Notes: generated by a model not told the origin, from the sequence alone. DNA of 42,130 nt from Oscillospiraceae bacterium (GCA_017538965.1 JAFYHU010000082.1:1-42130), one strand, 5' to 3'; positions 1-7,116 are shown, counted from the first letter of the stretch. A program made the numbers and translations.

Positions 1-56
1 ATTGAGATTTATTATTCTTTTGTTGGCAAGGTGGACTTGCCCGAATAACCGCCCGA

Positions 57-89
57 CCTATCCGACACAATGCGCAAGTGCCGGATAGG
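57..89. repeat. Inverted repeat of unknown role
   Basis: CCTATCCG at 57-64 is repeated as CGGATAGG at 82-89, giving an 8-bp stem around a 17-base loop. No T-run follows directly on either strand, so it is not a clear terminator. It lies downstream of the small peptide ORF at 133-210 and could be a weak end of that transcript. Confidence 0.3.
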
Positions 90-132
90 AACGGCAAAAT
101 TTTTTACACTTCTATTACTTCTTTATCGCACA

Positions 133-210
133 TCAGTAAATACCGCAGGCACGCAGCAGGCGGACACATTCCGTTTCCTGCCATTGGTTTAGTCGGTCTC
201 TGTTAAACAT
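133..210 (-). CDS. Putative 25-residue peptide
   Basis: This short ORF encodes a 25 aa peptide starting MFNRDRLNQWQ and ending ACGIY, with two cysteines and several arginines. It is called because a very good ribosome binding site (GGAGGACA) sits seven bases before the ATG. It lies downstream of the terminator that closes the 1400-316 operon, so it needs read-through or its own promoter, and none was recognised. No known family was recognised. The peptide is hydrophilic with no membrane segment. It may be a genuine small protein or a chance ORF behind a purine-rich stretch. Confidence 0.4.
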   Translation of the reverse strand: MFNRDRLNQWQETECVRLLRACGIY

Positions 211-263
211 GATTGTCCTCCTTCATGCGCCGGGAGCTCTGGGCTAACATGGCCTGCTCCAGT

Positions 264-300
264 CAAAGAAAAGGCCGCGGCATATATCCGTCGCGGCCTT
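264..300 (-). terminator. Intrinsic terminator of the repressor/membrane-protein operon
   Basis: On the minus strand the arms AAGGCCGCG and CGCGGCCTT form a nine-bp stem followed by TTTTCTTT. It lies 16 bases after the stop of the 105 aa membrane protein and closes that leftward operon. Confidence 0.8.
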
Positions 301-315
301 CCGATCGGTTGGTAT

Positions 316-633
316 TTACTTTGCTGCTTTCTTGCGGAGACTGGCCTTGACGACGCCCTTGGGATCCTTGATGAGCAGGATCACGAGCCAGAGGATCAGG
401 CCGAGCGCCACAACGGAGAATCCGAGAAAGGCATCGTTGAGCATATCCTCAGCGGCGGGGGTGAAGTACTCTGCGCCGAGCTCGGCGTACTCAAAGATCG
501 CGTCGCCCAGCCACATGAGGGAGGCGCCCCAGAACAGCACGCAGGGGACGCCCAGCATCATGCTGTCATCCTTGCGCTGATACCACTTGATCGTTGCGAT
601 AATCGCCGCAAATACACAGATAAGAAGTGTCAT
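316..633 (-). CDS. Small membrane protein of the metal regulon (105 aa)
   Basis: The protein is 105 residues. It has a hydrophobic N-terminus (about 1-15), a second segment near residues 25-45 and a strongly hydrophobic helix near 70-90, then a lysine-rich tail ending RKKAAK, as expected for an inner-membrane protein with a cytoplasmic C-terminus. The ATG is preceded by AAGGAGGAAACGAC, a near-perfect ribosome binding site. It is the last gene of a three-gene leftward operon behind a CsoR-family repressor and another small membrane protein, followed at once by a terminator. The context suggests a role in metal transport or metal response under that repressor. I do not recognise the family and no metal-binding motif is obvious. 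Confidence 0.75.
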   Translation of the reverse strand: MTLLICVFAAIIATIKWYQRKDDSMMLGVPCVLFWGASLMWLGDAIFEYAELGAEYFTPAAEDMLNDAFLGFSVVALGLILWLVILLIKDPKGVVKASLRKKAAK

Positions 634-645
634 GTCGTTTCCTCC

Positions 646-1062
646 TTACGCGGCGGCCTTCTGCGGCTTCGTATCCGGGCGTTCCATGATCCTGTCTGCG
701 ACAAACATCATGATTGCCCACGTGACGGTTACAATGATCGCCATGGTGACGCCGATGGTGCTCATCTCGTGCAGCATCTCTGCTGTGTCTCCGGGATCAT
801 TCATCGCCGTCAGGAACGGGAACCATGGGACGACTTCACCGTGCCAGATGTGCTCAAAGCAGAGCAGGAACGCGCCGCCCCACAGAAGCTGTGCGAGGAT
901 CATGAGCTTTTTGCTCCAGGGGAGATGCTTCTCCTGCTTGGTCTCGACAGCGGCTTTCTTCGCCAGCTTTTGAGAATCGGCCTTCATCTCGTTGTTTTTC
1001 ATAATCTGTGCGGCCGCAGTGACCACAACGGCCTCAGCGGCGGAAACCAGAAAACATGCCAT
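646..1062 (-). CDS. Membrane protein of the metal regulon, His-containing loop (138 aa)
   Basis: The start is set at the ATG at 1062 (MACFLVSAAEAVVV) because GGGAGGA precedes it; an upstream in-frame ATG at 1116 has no such site and overlaps the repressor stop. The N-terminus is hydrophobic. A charged linker (about 22-48) leads to a membrane helix near 52-72, then a loop with the motif FEHIWHGEVVPW and the sequence MLHEM, then a second helix near 98-118. The His, Glu and Met residues in the external-type loop could bind a metal, but that is inference. It lies 53 bases after the CsoR-family repressor and 12 bases before the next membrane protein, so it is surely co-transcribed. No established family was recognised. 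Confidence 0.75.
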   Translation of the reverse strand: MACFLVSAAEAVVVTAAAQIMKNNEMKADSQKLAKKAAVETKQEKHLPWSKKLMILAQLLWGGAFLLCFEHIWHGEVVPWFPFLTAMNDPGDTAEMLHEMSTIGVTMAIIVTVTWAIMMFVADRIMERPDTKPQKAAA

Positions 1063-1115
1063 ACTATGTTCCTCCCAAATGGTTTTATTTGCAAACGGCT
1101 GACTGCCGCTATGCA

Positions 1116-1400
1116 CTATTTTCTTATCGCGCGGCTGAGCTCTGCCTTGAAGGCGTCGATCAGTGCCGTATCTCCGGTTTTGCGGTATTCCTCCGCAAAC
1201 TGCTCGGCATACTGAGACATGAAACTGCTGCAGATGCTGTCAAGCTGTCCTCGCACGGAGGCAAGCTGTATCAGGACTTCGGTACAGTCCACACCATCCT
1301 CGACCATGCTGCGCACGAGCTTTATATGGCCGATGGTGCGGGACATACGGTTTGCCATGTAACGGGCGTCATATTGCGCAGACTTTTTCTCATTGTCCAT
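1116..1400 (-). CDS. CsoR/RcnR-family transcriptional repressor, ligand-poor
   Basis: This all-helical repressor of the CsoR/RcnR/FrmR family (94 aa from the ATG at 1400; a TTG three codons upstream is the alternative start) shows the family core: GHIKLVRSMVEDG, then DCTEVLIQLASVRGQLDSIC. Family members are tetramers that bind G/C-tract operators and release DNA on binding Cu(I), Ni/Co, formaldehyde or persulfide. The first-helix Cys is present (C39). Counting forward, the positions of the classical His and the Cys/His ligands are Tyr64 and Phe68, so two of three ligands are lost; an extra Cys lies at residue 57. It heads the leftward operon. A promoter and a large inverted repeat lie directly upstream, consistent with autoregulation. 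The inducer cannot be read from the sequence; HypB in the regulon hints at nickel. Confidence 0.85.
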   Translation of the reverse strand: MDNEKKSAQYDARYMANRMSRTIGHIKLVRSMVEDGVDCTEVLIQLASVRGQLDSICSSFMSQYAEQFAEEYRKTGDTALIDAFKAELSRAIRK

Positions 1401-1432
1401 TTGAGGCAATTCTCACTTTCTATATTAAAGCT

Positions 1433-1461
1433 ATTTTAACCTCATCAGTGCCAATCCACAA
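1433..1461 (-). promoter_or_regulatory. Promoter of the CsoR-family operon
   Basis: On the minus strand TTGTGG (1461-1456), a 17-bp spacer and TAAAAT (1438-1433) make a reasonable sigma-70 promoter about 30 bases before the repressor start. The -35 box touches the operator-like repeat at 1461-1512, so a bound repressor would block it. Confidence 0.6.
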
Positions 1462-1512
1462 CCCGGGTGGGGGGATACAAATTATTGCCCGAGGATATCC
1501 CCCCACCGGGGT
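1461..1512. promoter_or_regulatory. CsoR-type operator pair 1
   Basis: ACCCGGGTGGGGGGATA at 1461-1477 is repeated in inverted orientation at 1496-1512 with 16 of 17 positions matching. Each half reads TATCCCCCCACC(C/G)GGGT, which has the C-tract/G-tract form known for CsoR/RcnR operators. It lies directly upstream of the repressor promoter in the divergent region facing hypB. Confidence 0.65.
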
Positions 1513-1640
1513 TAAAGCAGCAAAGTGACGAAAATGAACGAAGTTTCTCTGCCAAAATGCCGAAGCACAAGAGGCGATATGCAAAATTGCCGGAGTTCAA
1601 GTTGAATATTCATGCCCAAATTCGTCGAAATACCTGAAAT

Positions 1641-1705
1641 AACCCGGGAGGGGGGATGCTGCAGCAGCATCGAAAAAGGCAAATTTGCATCCCCCCGGGG
1701 GGCTT
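1641..1705. promoter_or_regulatory. CsoR-type operator pair 2
   Basis: AACCCGGGAGGGGGGATGC at 1641-1659 faces GCATCCCCCCGGGGGGCTT at 1687-1705. The inner GGGGGGATGC is identical in both arms, and overall 14 of 19 positions match. The right half is nearly identical to the element at 3369-3386 ahead of the permease. It is the hypB-proximal operator of the divergent region. A weak promoter-like pair (TTCCGC, 17 bp, TATGCT at 1727-1732) overlaps its right edge. Confidence 0.6.
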
Positions 1706-1706
1706 C

Positions 1707-1816
1707 CGCGCAGAGCGTTTTTCTGTTATGCTCATACCAGATCAGATGCTATGTGATTGCCGGGGGTTCCCTCATCCCAACGTGCTTTTACACCTCTCTG
1801 CGCGTAACGGCAATCA
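1707..1816 (+). ncRNA. Candidate structured leader with interleaved stems upstream of hypB
   Basis: Two perfect nine-bp complementarities interleave. CGCGCAGAG (1707-1715) pairs with CTCTGCGCG (1796-1804), and TGATTGCCG (1754-1762) pairs with CGGCAATCA (1808-1816). They cannot form a simple nested fold: they make a pseudoknot or two alternative folds, as in some riboswitches. A GC-rich hairpin follows at 1834-1860, then hypB. No known riboswitch consensus was recognised. The main doubt is where transcription starts; a start near 1739 would leave the first strand outside the RNA. Confidence 0.35.
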
Positions 1817-1833
1817 AAGATCTCTCTTGCTAA

Positions 1834-1860
1834 GCCCTCCGTGCTGGTCACACGGAGGGC
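1834..1860 (+). terminator. GC-rich hairpin in the hypB leader
   Basis: GCCCTCCGTG at 1834-1843 and CACGGAGGGC at 1851-1860 form a perfect ten-bp stem with a seven-base loop. The sequence after it is GTTATAAT rather than a T-run, so termination would be weak. Its position between the interleaved stems and hypB would suit an attenuator, but it could also be a processing or stabilising hairpin. Confidence 0.4.
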
Positions 1861-1952
1861 GTTATAATATCATGATAAATAAATGAGAGGTGTCCTTTAC
1901 GGAAATCGTATAATACAGGCCTTTTAGTCCTGTAAAACAATAGAGGTGTACT

Positions 1953-2621
1953 ATGTCAGAATTCAAAATCATCGAAGTCAAGCAGAGCGTGCTTGAAAAC
2001 AACGACCGGGATGCAGAGATGATTCGCTCAGAGCTCCAGGCATGTCACACCTTTTTGCTCAATCTCATGAGCTCGCCCGGTTCCGGCAAGACCACAACGC
2101 TGTGCCGCACGATCGAGGCGCTGAAGGACGATCTCCGCATCGGCGTGATGGAGGCGGACATTGATTCGGACGTGGACGCTGCCACGATTGAAAATACCGG
2201 CGTCAAGGTCATCCAGCTCCATACCGGCGGCATGTGCCATCTGGACGCCAGTATGACGCGGCAGGGGCTGCGGAACCTCGGCGTCGAGGATGTGGATCTT
2301 GCCATCCTGGAGAACATCGGAAACCTCGTGTGTCCTGCGGAGTTTGACACCGGCGCCGTGAAAAACGCCATGATCCTTTCCGTTCCCGAAGGCCATGATA
2401 AGCCCCTCAAGTATCCGCTCATGTTCTCCATCTGCGACGTGCTGCTCATCAACAAGATCGACGTGATGAGTGTCTTCGACTTCGATTTGGAAAAATGCAA
2501 GGAATATGTCTGGCGGCTCAATCCCCACATGAAGATCATCCCCATCTGTGCGAAGACCGGTGAAGGAATCCAGGAGTGGGCTGACTGGCTGCGTGAACAG
2601 ACCCGCGCCTGGATCAAATAA
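1953..2621 (+). CDS. hypB: HypB-type GTPase (nickel/metal insertion)
   Basis: HypB is a SIMIBI-class GTPase that delivers nickel in hydrogenase maturation. This 222 aa copy shows the P-loop SSPGSGKTTT (about 41-50), the switch EADIDSDVDA, HTGGMCHLDA, the segment LENIGNLVCPAEFDTGA, EGHDKPLKYPLMF and the base-recognition motif NKID. The N-terminus lacks the His-rich nickel-storage stretch and the CxxCGC motif of E. coli HypB. AGAGGTG precedes the ATG. The DUF364 gene starts two bases after its stop. No hypA and no hydrogenase genes are in the window. The neighbours are a repressor and an importer, so it may serve a nickel or other metal enzyme elsewhere, or act as a chaperone within this uptake pathway. 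Confidence 0.9.
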   Translation: MSEFKIIEVKQSVLENNDRDAEMIRSELQACHTFLLNLMSSPGSGKTTTLCRTIEALKDDLRIGVMEADIDSDVDAATIENTGVKVIQLHTGGMCHLDASMTRQGLRNLGVEDVDLAILENIGNLVCPAEFDTGAVKNAMILSVPEGHDKPLKYPLMFSICDVLLINKIDVMSVFDFDLEKCKEYVWRLNPHMKIIPICAKTGEGIQEWADWLREQTRAWIK

Positions 2622-2622
2622 C

Positions 2623-3342
2623 ATGGCAGATACAGCCTATTATGATATTCTTCAATCCGCTTTGCCGGACAATGTTTTCGTTAAGCGCCTTGTTCACGGT
2701 ATATCATGGACAGCGGCCGTCCTCAGCGACGGCTCCGTCGGGGTTGCCATGCACACCCCAGGGGAAACTGTTCCACGCATGTACGGCAGCCTCATCGGAC
2801 TTTCGCTGAATCAGGCGGGACATGCCATGCTCTCCTGGAACATGGAGGAGGCCAGCGAAGCCTTTGCTGCGGTCAACGCCTTTTACAACAATCCCGCCTG
2901 CGGCTTTCTCAAGCCGGAGGCCAAAACGCTCGACGGCATTGACCTGCATGACCGCACGGTGGGAATGGTCGGCATGATGCTCGGTCACAGCAACATGACA
3001 GCGGAGGACTTTCTCTGTGCAAAGCACCTCTACATCATGGATCGGGAGGAAAAGACCGGCGCCATGCCGGACAGCGCCAGCGAGTATTATCTGCCGCAGT
3101 GCGATCTGGTGATCATCACGGGCAGCGCCGCCATCAACAAGACCATGCCGCACCTTTTGGAGCTGAGCCGGAATGCCGAGGTCATCCTCACCGGACCGAG
3201 CGTGAGCTGCTGCCCGGCGCTGCGCGATTTAGGGATCCATCGCCTGAGCGGGCGCGTGATCACGGAGAAGGAAGAGATGCTCAAGGCCATTGTGGAAAAG
3301 CGCACGTCGGTCAACCGCTTTTCCGTGGCTTTTCAGTGCTGA
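2623..3342 (+). CDS. DUF364 (putative heavy-metal chelation) protein
   Basis: The start at 2623 is two bases after the hypB stop, which implies translational coupling; 239 aa. The N-terminal half fits the DUF4213 type region (SWTAAVLSDGSVGVAMH). The C-terminal half has the DUF364 pattern: TVGMVGMM, then CDLVIITGSAAINKTMPHLLELS, then VILTGPSVSCCPALRDLGI and LSGRVI. DUF364 is annotated as a putative heavy-metal chelation domain and often travels with FecCD-type transporters. Paired cysteines occur in SVSCCPAL, and there is a C-terminal Cys. No signal peptide, so it is cytoplasmic. It probably receives or processes the imported metal with HypB; its biochemical role is not established. Confidence 0.8.
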   Translation: MADTAYYDILQSALPDNVFVKRLVHGISWTAAVLSDGSVGVAMHTPGETVPRMYGSLIGLSLNQAGHAMLSWNMEEASEAFAAVNAFYNNPACGFLKPEAKTLDGIDLHDRTVGMVGMMLGHSNMTAEDFLCAKHLYIMDREEKTGAMPDSASEYYLPQCDLVIITGSAAINKTMPHLLELSRNAEVILTGPSVSCCPALRDLGIHRLSGRVITEKEEMLKAIVEKRTSVNRFSVAFQC

Positions 3343-3368
3343 ACTGGTCTGAAATTTTCTTCAAAAAA

Positions 3369-3411
3369 TATCCCCCCGGGGGGCTTGTGGAGCCGGTCCC
3401 GAGGGGATATC
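3369..3411. promoter_or_regulatory. CsoR-type operator 3 ahead of the ABC importer
   Basis: TATCCCCCCGGGGGGCTT at 3369-3386 is the same element as the right half of operator pair 2. A weaker divergent half (GGTCCCGAGGGGATATC) follows at 3395-3411. It sits in the 77-base gap between the DUF364 gene and the permease, so the importer probably has its own regulated promoter there. Confidence 0.6.
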
Positions 3412-3419
3412 ATGTTCCT

Positions 3420-4484
3420 ATGAGAGTGCAATCTGATCTGACCAAAAACAGAAGACGAAACCGAACGGCACTGATTTTGCTCACTGTGGCGGTGATCGTG
3501 CTGGCCTTTGTATGCCTGTTCGTGGGTTCTTCTCATATGAGTTTTGCGGAGTGTCTTGCGGCCCTTGCCAAAAAGGGGAGCGCTGCTCAGGTGCGCATTA
3601 TCTGGAACATCCGTATTCCGCGCGTGCTCGCGGCGATCATCGCCGGGGCGGGACTCTCAATCTCCGGCCTCATCATGCAGACCGACCTCAATAACCCCAT
3701 GGCATCGCCCTCAACGCTGGGCGTGTCCAACGCGGCGGTGTTCGGCGCGAATCTATCCATCATCGCCTTTGCAGGCGGCTTTCTGGATACCGGGAACCAT
3801 CTGTCGAGCTATACCGTGGGTGCCAATCCCTATGCAACATCCCTGATGGCATTTCTGTTTTCTACCGTCTCGATCCTGCTGATCCTCGGCCTCTGTCGCC
3901 TGCGGGCCTTTCAGCCGGGGGTGGTGGTACTGGCCGGCATCGCCATCGGATCTGTATGGACGGCGGCGACTACGATCCTCCAATTCTACGCCACCGACGT
4001 GGGACTCTCCGCCGCCGTGATCTGGACTTTCGGCGACCTGGGCCGCGCCACCTACCGCACAGACTGTATCATGGCGGTCGTGGTGCTGGCGGGGCTTGCG
4101 TTCTTCACCGTCATGAGTTGGCAGTTCAACGCCCTCCTGAGCGGGGACGCCGCAGCCAAGAGCATGGGCGTCGCGGTGGACAGGCTTCGCTTCGTGTCCA
4201 TGCTGCTGGCCTCCGTCATCACGGCGGTGTGCGTGTCCTTCCTCGGCATCATCGGCTTTGTGGGCATCATCTGTCCACATGTGACGAAACGCCTCCTGGG
4301 GCAGGATCACCGCGTCTCCGTCCCGGCCTCGGCTTTGAGCGGGAGCGTACTGCTCCTGCTGGCCGACACCCTCTCCCGCAGTATGGGCAATGGCTCGGCT
4401 CTTCCGGTGGGCGCGATCACGTCCCTGCTCGGCGCGCCCTTCTTCCTTGCCATCATCTTTAGCCGGAAGGGGGAGCACGACTGA
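3420..4484 (+). CDS. FecCD-family ABC transporter permease
   Basis: This is the membrane permease of a siderophore/cobalamin/heme-type importer, 354 aa from the ATG at 3420. A long upstream open frame is not coding. It is a multi-helix membrane protein with family signatures RIPRVLAAIIAGAGLSISGLI, NNPMASPSTLGVSNAAVFGA, and GIIGFVGIICPHVTKRLLGQDHR (the loop that contacts the ATPase). It overlaps the ATPase gene by one base (TGATG). The upstream spacing to GAGGGG is long, so translation may be modest. The substrate cannot be read from the permease; the regulon suggests a metal or metal-chelate. Confidence 0.92.
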   Translation: MRVQSDLTKNRRRNRTALILLTVAVIVLAFVCLFVGSSHMSFAECLAALAKKGSAAQVRIIWNIRIPRVLAAIIAGAGLSISGLIMQTDLNNPMASPSTLGVSNAAVFGANLSIIAFAGGFLDTGNHLSSYTVGANPYATSLMAFLFSTVSILLILGLCRLRAFQPGVVVLAGIAIGSVWTAATTILQFYATDVGLSAAVIWTFGDLGRATYRTDCIMAVVVLAGLAFFTVMSWQFNALLSGDAAAKSMGVAVDRLRFVSMLLASVITAVCVSFLGIIGFVGIICPHVTKRLLGQDHRVSVPASALSGSVLLLLADTLSRSMGNGSALPVGAITSLLGAPFFLAIIFSRKGEHD

Positions 4485-5251
4485 TGCTGGATATCCAAAA
4501 CCTGCGCTTTCGCTACTCCCGCCGCTCTCCGATGGTGCTGGACGGGGTGAACCTGACCCTCCGCGACGGGGAGATTGGCATCCTGCTGGGCAAGAACGGC
4601 TCCGGCAAGACGACGCTTTTCAAAAACATCCTCGGCATCCAGAAGCCCGAGAGCGGCAGCATCTGCTTTGACGGGGAGGAGCTTTTGAAACTCAGCCGCC
4701 GCGAGCGAGCGCGGCGCATTGCCTATGTGCCCCAGAGCATCCACTTCGGTGCTTTAAGCGTCTTTGATACGGTGCTCATGGGCAGAGTCTCTTACTTCGG
4801 ATATAAGGCCGGGAAAGAGGACGAGGCAGCGGTCGAAGCCATCCTCCGGGATATGAAGCTGGAGGATTACGCCGCCCGGAATGTGGAACAGCTCTCCGGC
4901 GGCGAGCGGCAGAAGATCGCCATCGCCCGGGCTCTGGCACAGGAGCCGCGCTTACTGGTCTTCGACGAGCCCACCGGAAATCTTGACATTGCCAACGAAC
5001 AGCTCATCATTGACGAAGCCCGCCGCGCGGCAAGGGAGAAGGGCATCGCCATCCTCACGTCCCTGCATGATCTCAATCAGGCGCTTGATCTGGGCGACCG
5101 CTTCTTCTTCATGAAAAACGGGAAGATCGCTCATGCCGGGGGAGCGGAGATCGTCACAGAGGAAGTCATTCGGGAGACCTTTGATGCGGAGGTCCGCATC
5201 GCACAGATAGAAGGCAAAAAAATCATCATAAACGGAGGTCACAAAATATGA
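4484..5251 (+). CDS. FecE-type ABC transporter ATPase
   Basis: This is the ATP-binding subunit for the adjacent permease, 255 aa. Walker A is GKNGSGKTT (about 38-46), the Q-loop region is AYVPQS, the ABC signature is LSGGERQKIAIARAL, Walker B is LLVFDEPTGNLD, and the H-loop is SLHDLNQALDLGD. It begins inside the permease stop codon and its own stop overlaps the binding-protein start (ATGA), so the three genes are tightly coupled. Confidence 0.95.
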   Translation: MLDIQNLRFRYSRRSPMVLDGVNLTLRDGEIGILLGKNGSGKTTLFKNILGIQKPESGSICFDGEELLKLSRRERARRIAYVPQSIHFGALSVFDTVLMGRVSYFGYKAGKEDEAAVEAILRDMKLEDYAARNVEQLSGGERQKIAIARALAQEPRLLVFDEPTGNLDIANEQLIIDEARRAAREKGIAILTSLHDLNQALDLGDRFFFMKNGKIAHAGGAEIVTEEVIRETFDAEVRIAQIEGKKIIINGGHKI

Positions 5252-6393
5252 AAAAAGCAATCACCCTGATCTTGACACTGACCATGCTGCTGGGCCTGTG
5301 CGCTTTTTCCGGCACGGTGTATGCGGCGGATGAAATCACCGTCACGGATATGATCGGCCGCGAGGTCACGGTCACGCCCGGCAGCTATGAGCGCGTGGTC
5401 TGCATCGGCGCGGGCGCCCTGCGCATGTACAGCTATATCGGCGATGTGAGCCTGCTGTGCGGCGTGGAGGACATTGACAACACATCTCTTGCCGAGCGTC
5501 CCAAGATGTTCGACTCCGTGGCCCGCCCCTATATGCTGGCCTACGGCGAGAGCTTCAAGGCGCTGCCCTCCTGCGGTGTCGGCGGTCCCCAGGCCCAGAC
5601 GGCCGAGGCGGAGAAGATCCTCACCTGCAATCCGGACATCGTCATATCCGAGTATGAGGATGTGGAGAAGGAGGACGCCCTGCAGGAGCAGCTCGGCGTG
5701 CCCGTCATCACCCTGAAGGCGGGTCCCGGCGGCGTGTTTGATGAAAACTTCTTCGGCACCATGCGTATGCTCGGCACCATCTTCCAGAACGAGGAGAAGG
5801 CCGAGGCCCTTGTCTCCTTCATCGAAGCCGAGCGCGCGGAGATCTCCCGCCGCACCGCCGATGTTGCCGACGCGGACAAGCCCTCCGTGTACATCTGCGG
5901 CCTCGGCAACTGGGGCACCACCAACCACCTCATGACCGCGCAGAACTACATCTCCTTCAACGTGGCGAATGTGAAGAACGCTGTCACCGATCTGGCGGCC
6001 CCCGGCATCCAGGCCATTGAGGAAGAGAAATTTGTATCGCTCGGTGAGGATATGGATATCATCATCATGGACGCCGCCGCGGTCAAGAACATCAAGCCCC
6101 TCTATGCCGAGACTCCCGACATGTTCGACACCTGCAAGGCCTGGCAGAATGGACAGGTTTACCTGGAGATGGCTTACAACGCCTACTACACCAACTACGA
6201 GATTGCCCTCATCAATACCTGGTTCATCGCCAAAACCGTCTACCCCGAGCTCTTTGCGGACATCGACATGACGGACAAGACCAATGAGGTCACGCAGGCC
6301 TTTTACGGTATGGATCTGGCCGATCAAATCGCGGCAGCCCCTTCCAGCTTCGGCGGCTACCAGCAGATTGACACGGCGACCTTCTTCGGATAA
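5248..6393 (+). CDS. FecB/BtuF-type substrate-binding protein
   Basis: This is the extracytoplasmic binding protein of the importer, 381 aa. The N-terminal signal peptide (MKKAITLILTLTMLLGLC) ends in VYA-ADE, which suits signal peptidase I; the cysteine at LLGLC is a poor lipobox, so lipidation is uncertain. The mature part starts DEITVTDMIGREVTV, the usual opening of this family, and has two lobes joined by a long helix. Met, His and Tyr residues around NWGTTNHLMTAQNY and YNAYYTNYE may shape the ligand site. The sequence does not reveal whether the ligand is free metal, a metallophore or a corrinoid. Confidence 0.92.
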   Translation: MKKAITLILTLTMLLGLCAFSGTVYAADEITVTDMIGREVTVTPGSYERVVCIGAGALRMYSYIGDVSLLCGVEDIDNTSLAERPKMFDSVARPYMLAYGESFKALPSCGVGGPQAQTAEAEKILTCNPDIVISEYEDVEKEDALQEQLGVPVITLKAGPGGVFDENFFGTMRMLGTIFQNEEKAEALVSFIEAERAEISRRTADVADADKPSVYICGLGNWGTTNHLMTAQNYISFNVANVKNAVTDLAAPGIQAIEEEKFVSLGEDMDIIIMDAAAVKNIKPLYAETPDMFDTCKAWQNGQVYLEMAYNAYYTNYEIALINTWFIAKTVYPELFADIDMTDKTNEVTQAFYGMDLADQIAAAPSSFGGYQQIDTATFFG

Positions 6394-6397
6394 GCCC

Positions 6398-6982
6398 ATG
6401 ATCGAGACAAAAGAAGTCATTGAGTTTTTCGACCGCCTGGCCTCCGGCTGGGACGCGGAAACGTTACGCAGTGATGAGATCATCAACACCATTCTGGATA
6501 ATGCCGCAGTCACGGGAGGGAAGGACATCCTGGATGTAGCCTGCGGAACGGGCGTGCTGATTCCGGACTACTTGAAGCGAAACGTAGCGTCTGTCACCGG
6601 TATCGACATTTCCCCGAAGATGGCGGAGATCGCAAAGGAGAAGTTTAAGCAGGAGCGCATCACGATCCTGTGCGGCGATGTGGAGTCTACGGCATTTGAC
6701 AGGCTGTTTGACTGCATTGTGGTCTACAATGCGTTTCCGCATTTCCCCGATCCGGAGCGTTTGATTCGGATACTTTCCGGCCTGCTCAGGCCCGGCGGCA
6801 CCCTGACGGTGGCCCACGGCATGAGCCGTGAGAAGATTGACGCGCACCACCACGGTACGGCAAGCCACGTCTCCAACGGCCTCATGCCGGCGGACGATCT
6901 GGCGGTAATCTTCGGAAAGCATCTTACTGTTACCACGGTGATCTCTGACGAGAGAATGTACCAAGTGGTCGGTAAGAAATAA
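6398..6982 (+). CDS. Class I SAM-dependent methyltransferase
   Basis: The start is the ATG at 6398, four bases after the binding-protein stop; 194 aa. Motif I is ILDVACGTGVLI (about 46-57), then an acidic GIDISPKM, CGDVES, and the post-motif region CIVVYNAFPHFPDPERLI and LLRPGGTLTVAH. A His-rich segment DAHHHG near residue 150 is unusual. Such methyltransferases often end Fe/Co/Ni uptake operons, and this one may modify a chelator or corrinoid, but its substrate is unknown. It is the last gene of the rightward operon. Confidence 0.85.
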   Translation: MIETKEVIEFFDRLASGWDAETLRSDEIINTILDNAAVTGGKDILDVACGTGVLIPDYLKRNVASVTGIDISPKMAEIAKEKFKQERITILCGDVESTAFDRLFDCIVVYNAFPHFPDPERLIRILSGLLRPGGTLTVAHGMSREKIDAHHHGTASHVSNGLMPADDLAVIFGKHLTVTTVISDERMYQVVGKK

Positions 6983-7116
6983 TAAGAAAAAAGATTGGAT
7001 TGTCTGCACGGCTGCAATGCCATCCCGCTTGCGGGAAAAGCACCAACAATCTGAGACAGGATGTGTTTTTTCAACCTGGTCTTCTACGGCGCACCAGTTT
7101 CCTGTCAGCAAAGAAA

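Noticed and set aside
127-135. TGA of the small peptide as a selenocysteine codon (TGA TGT follows)
   Set aside because: The extension is only a few codons and no selenocysteine insertion element or partner gene is visible.
1707-1860. Cobalamin riboswitch ahead of hypB
   Set aside because: The B12-box and core sequences of that riboswitch were not found; only the interleaved stems are supported.
5239-6528. Long open frame on the minus strand opposite the binding-protein gene
   Set aside because: It is the shadow of a GC-rich coding frame: composition is His/Gly/Asp-rich without domains, and it has no ribosome binding site.
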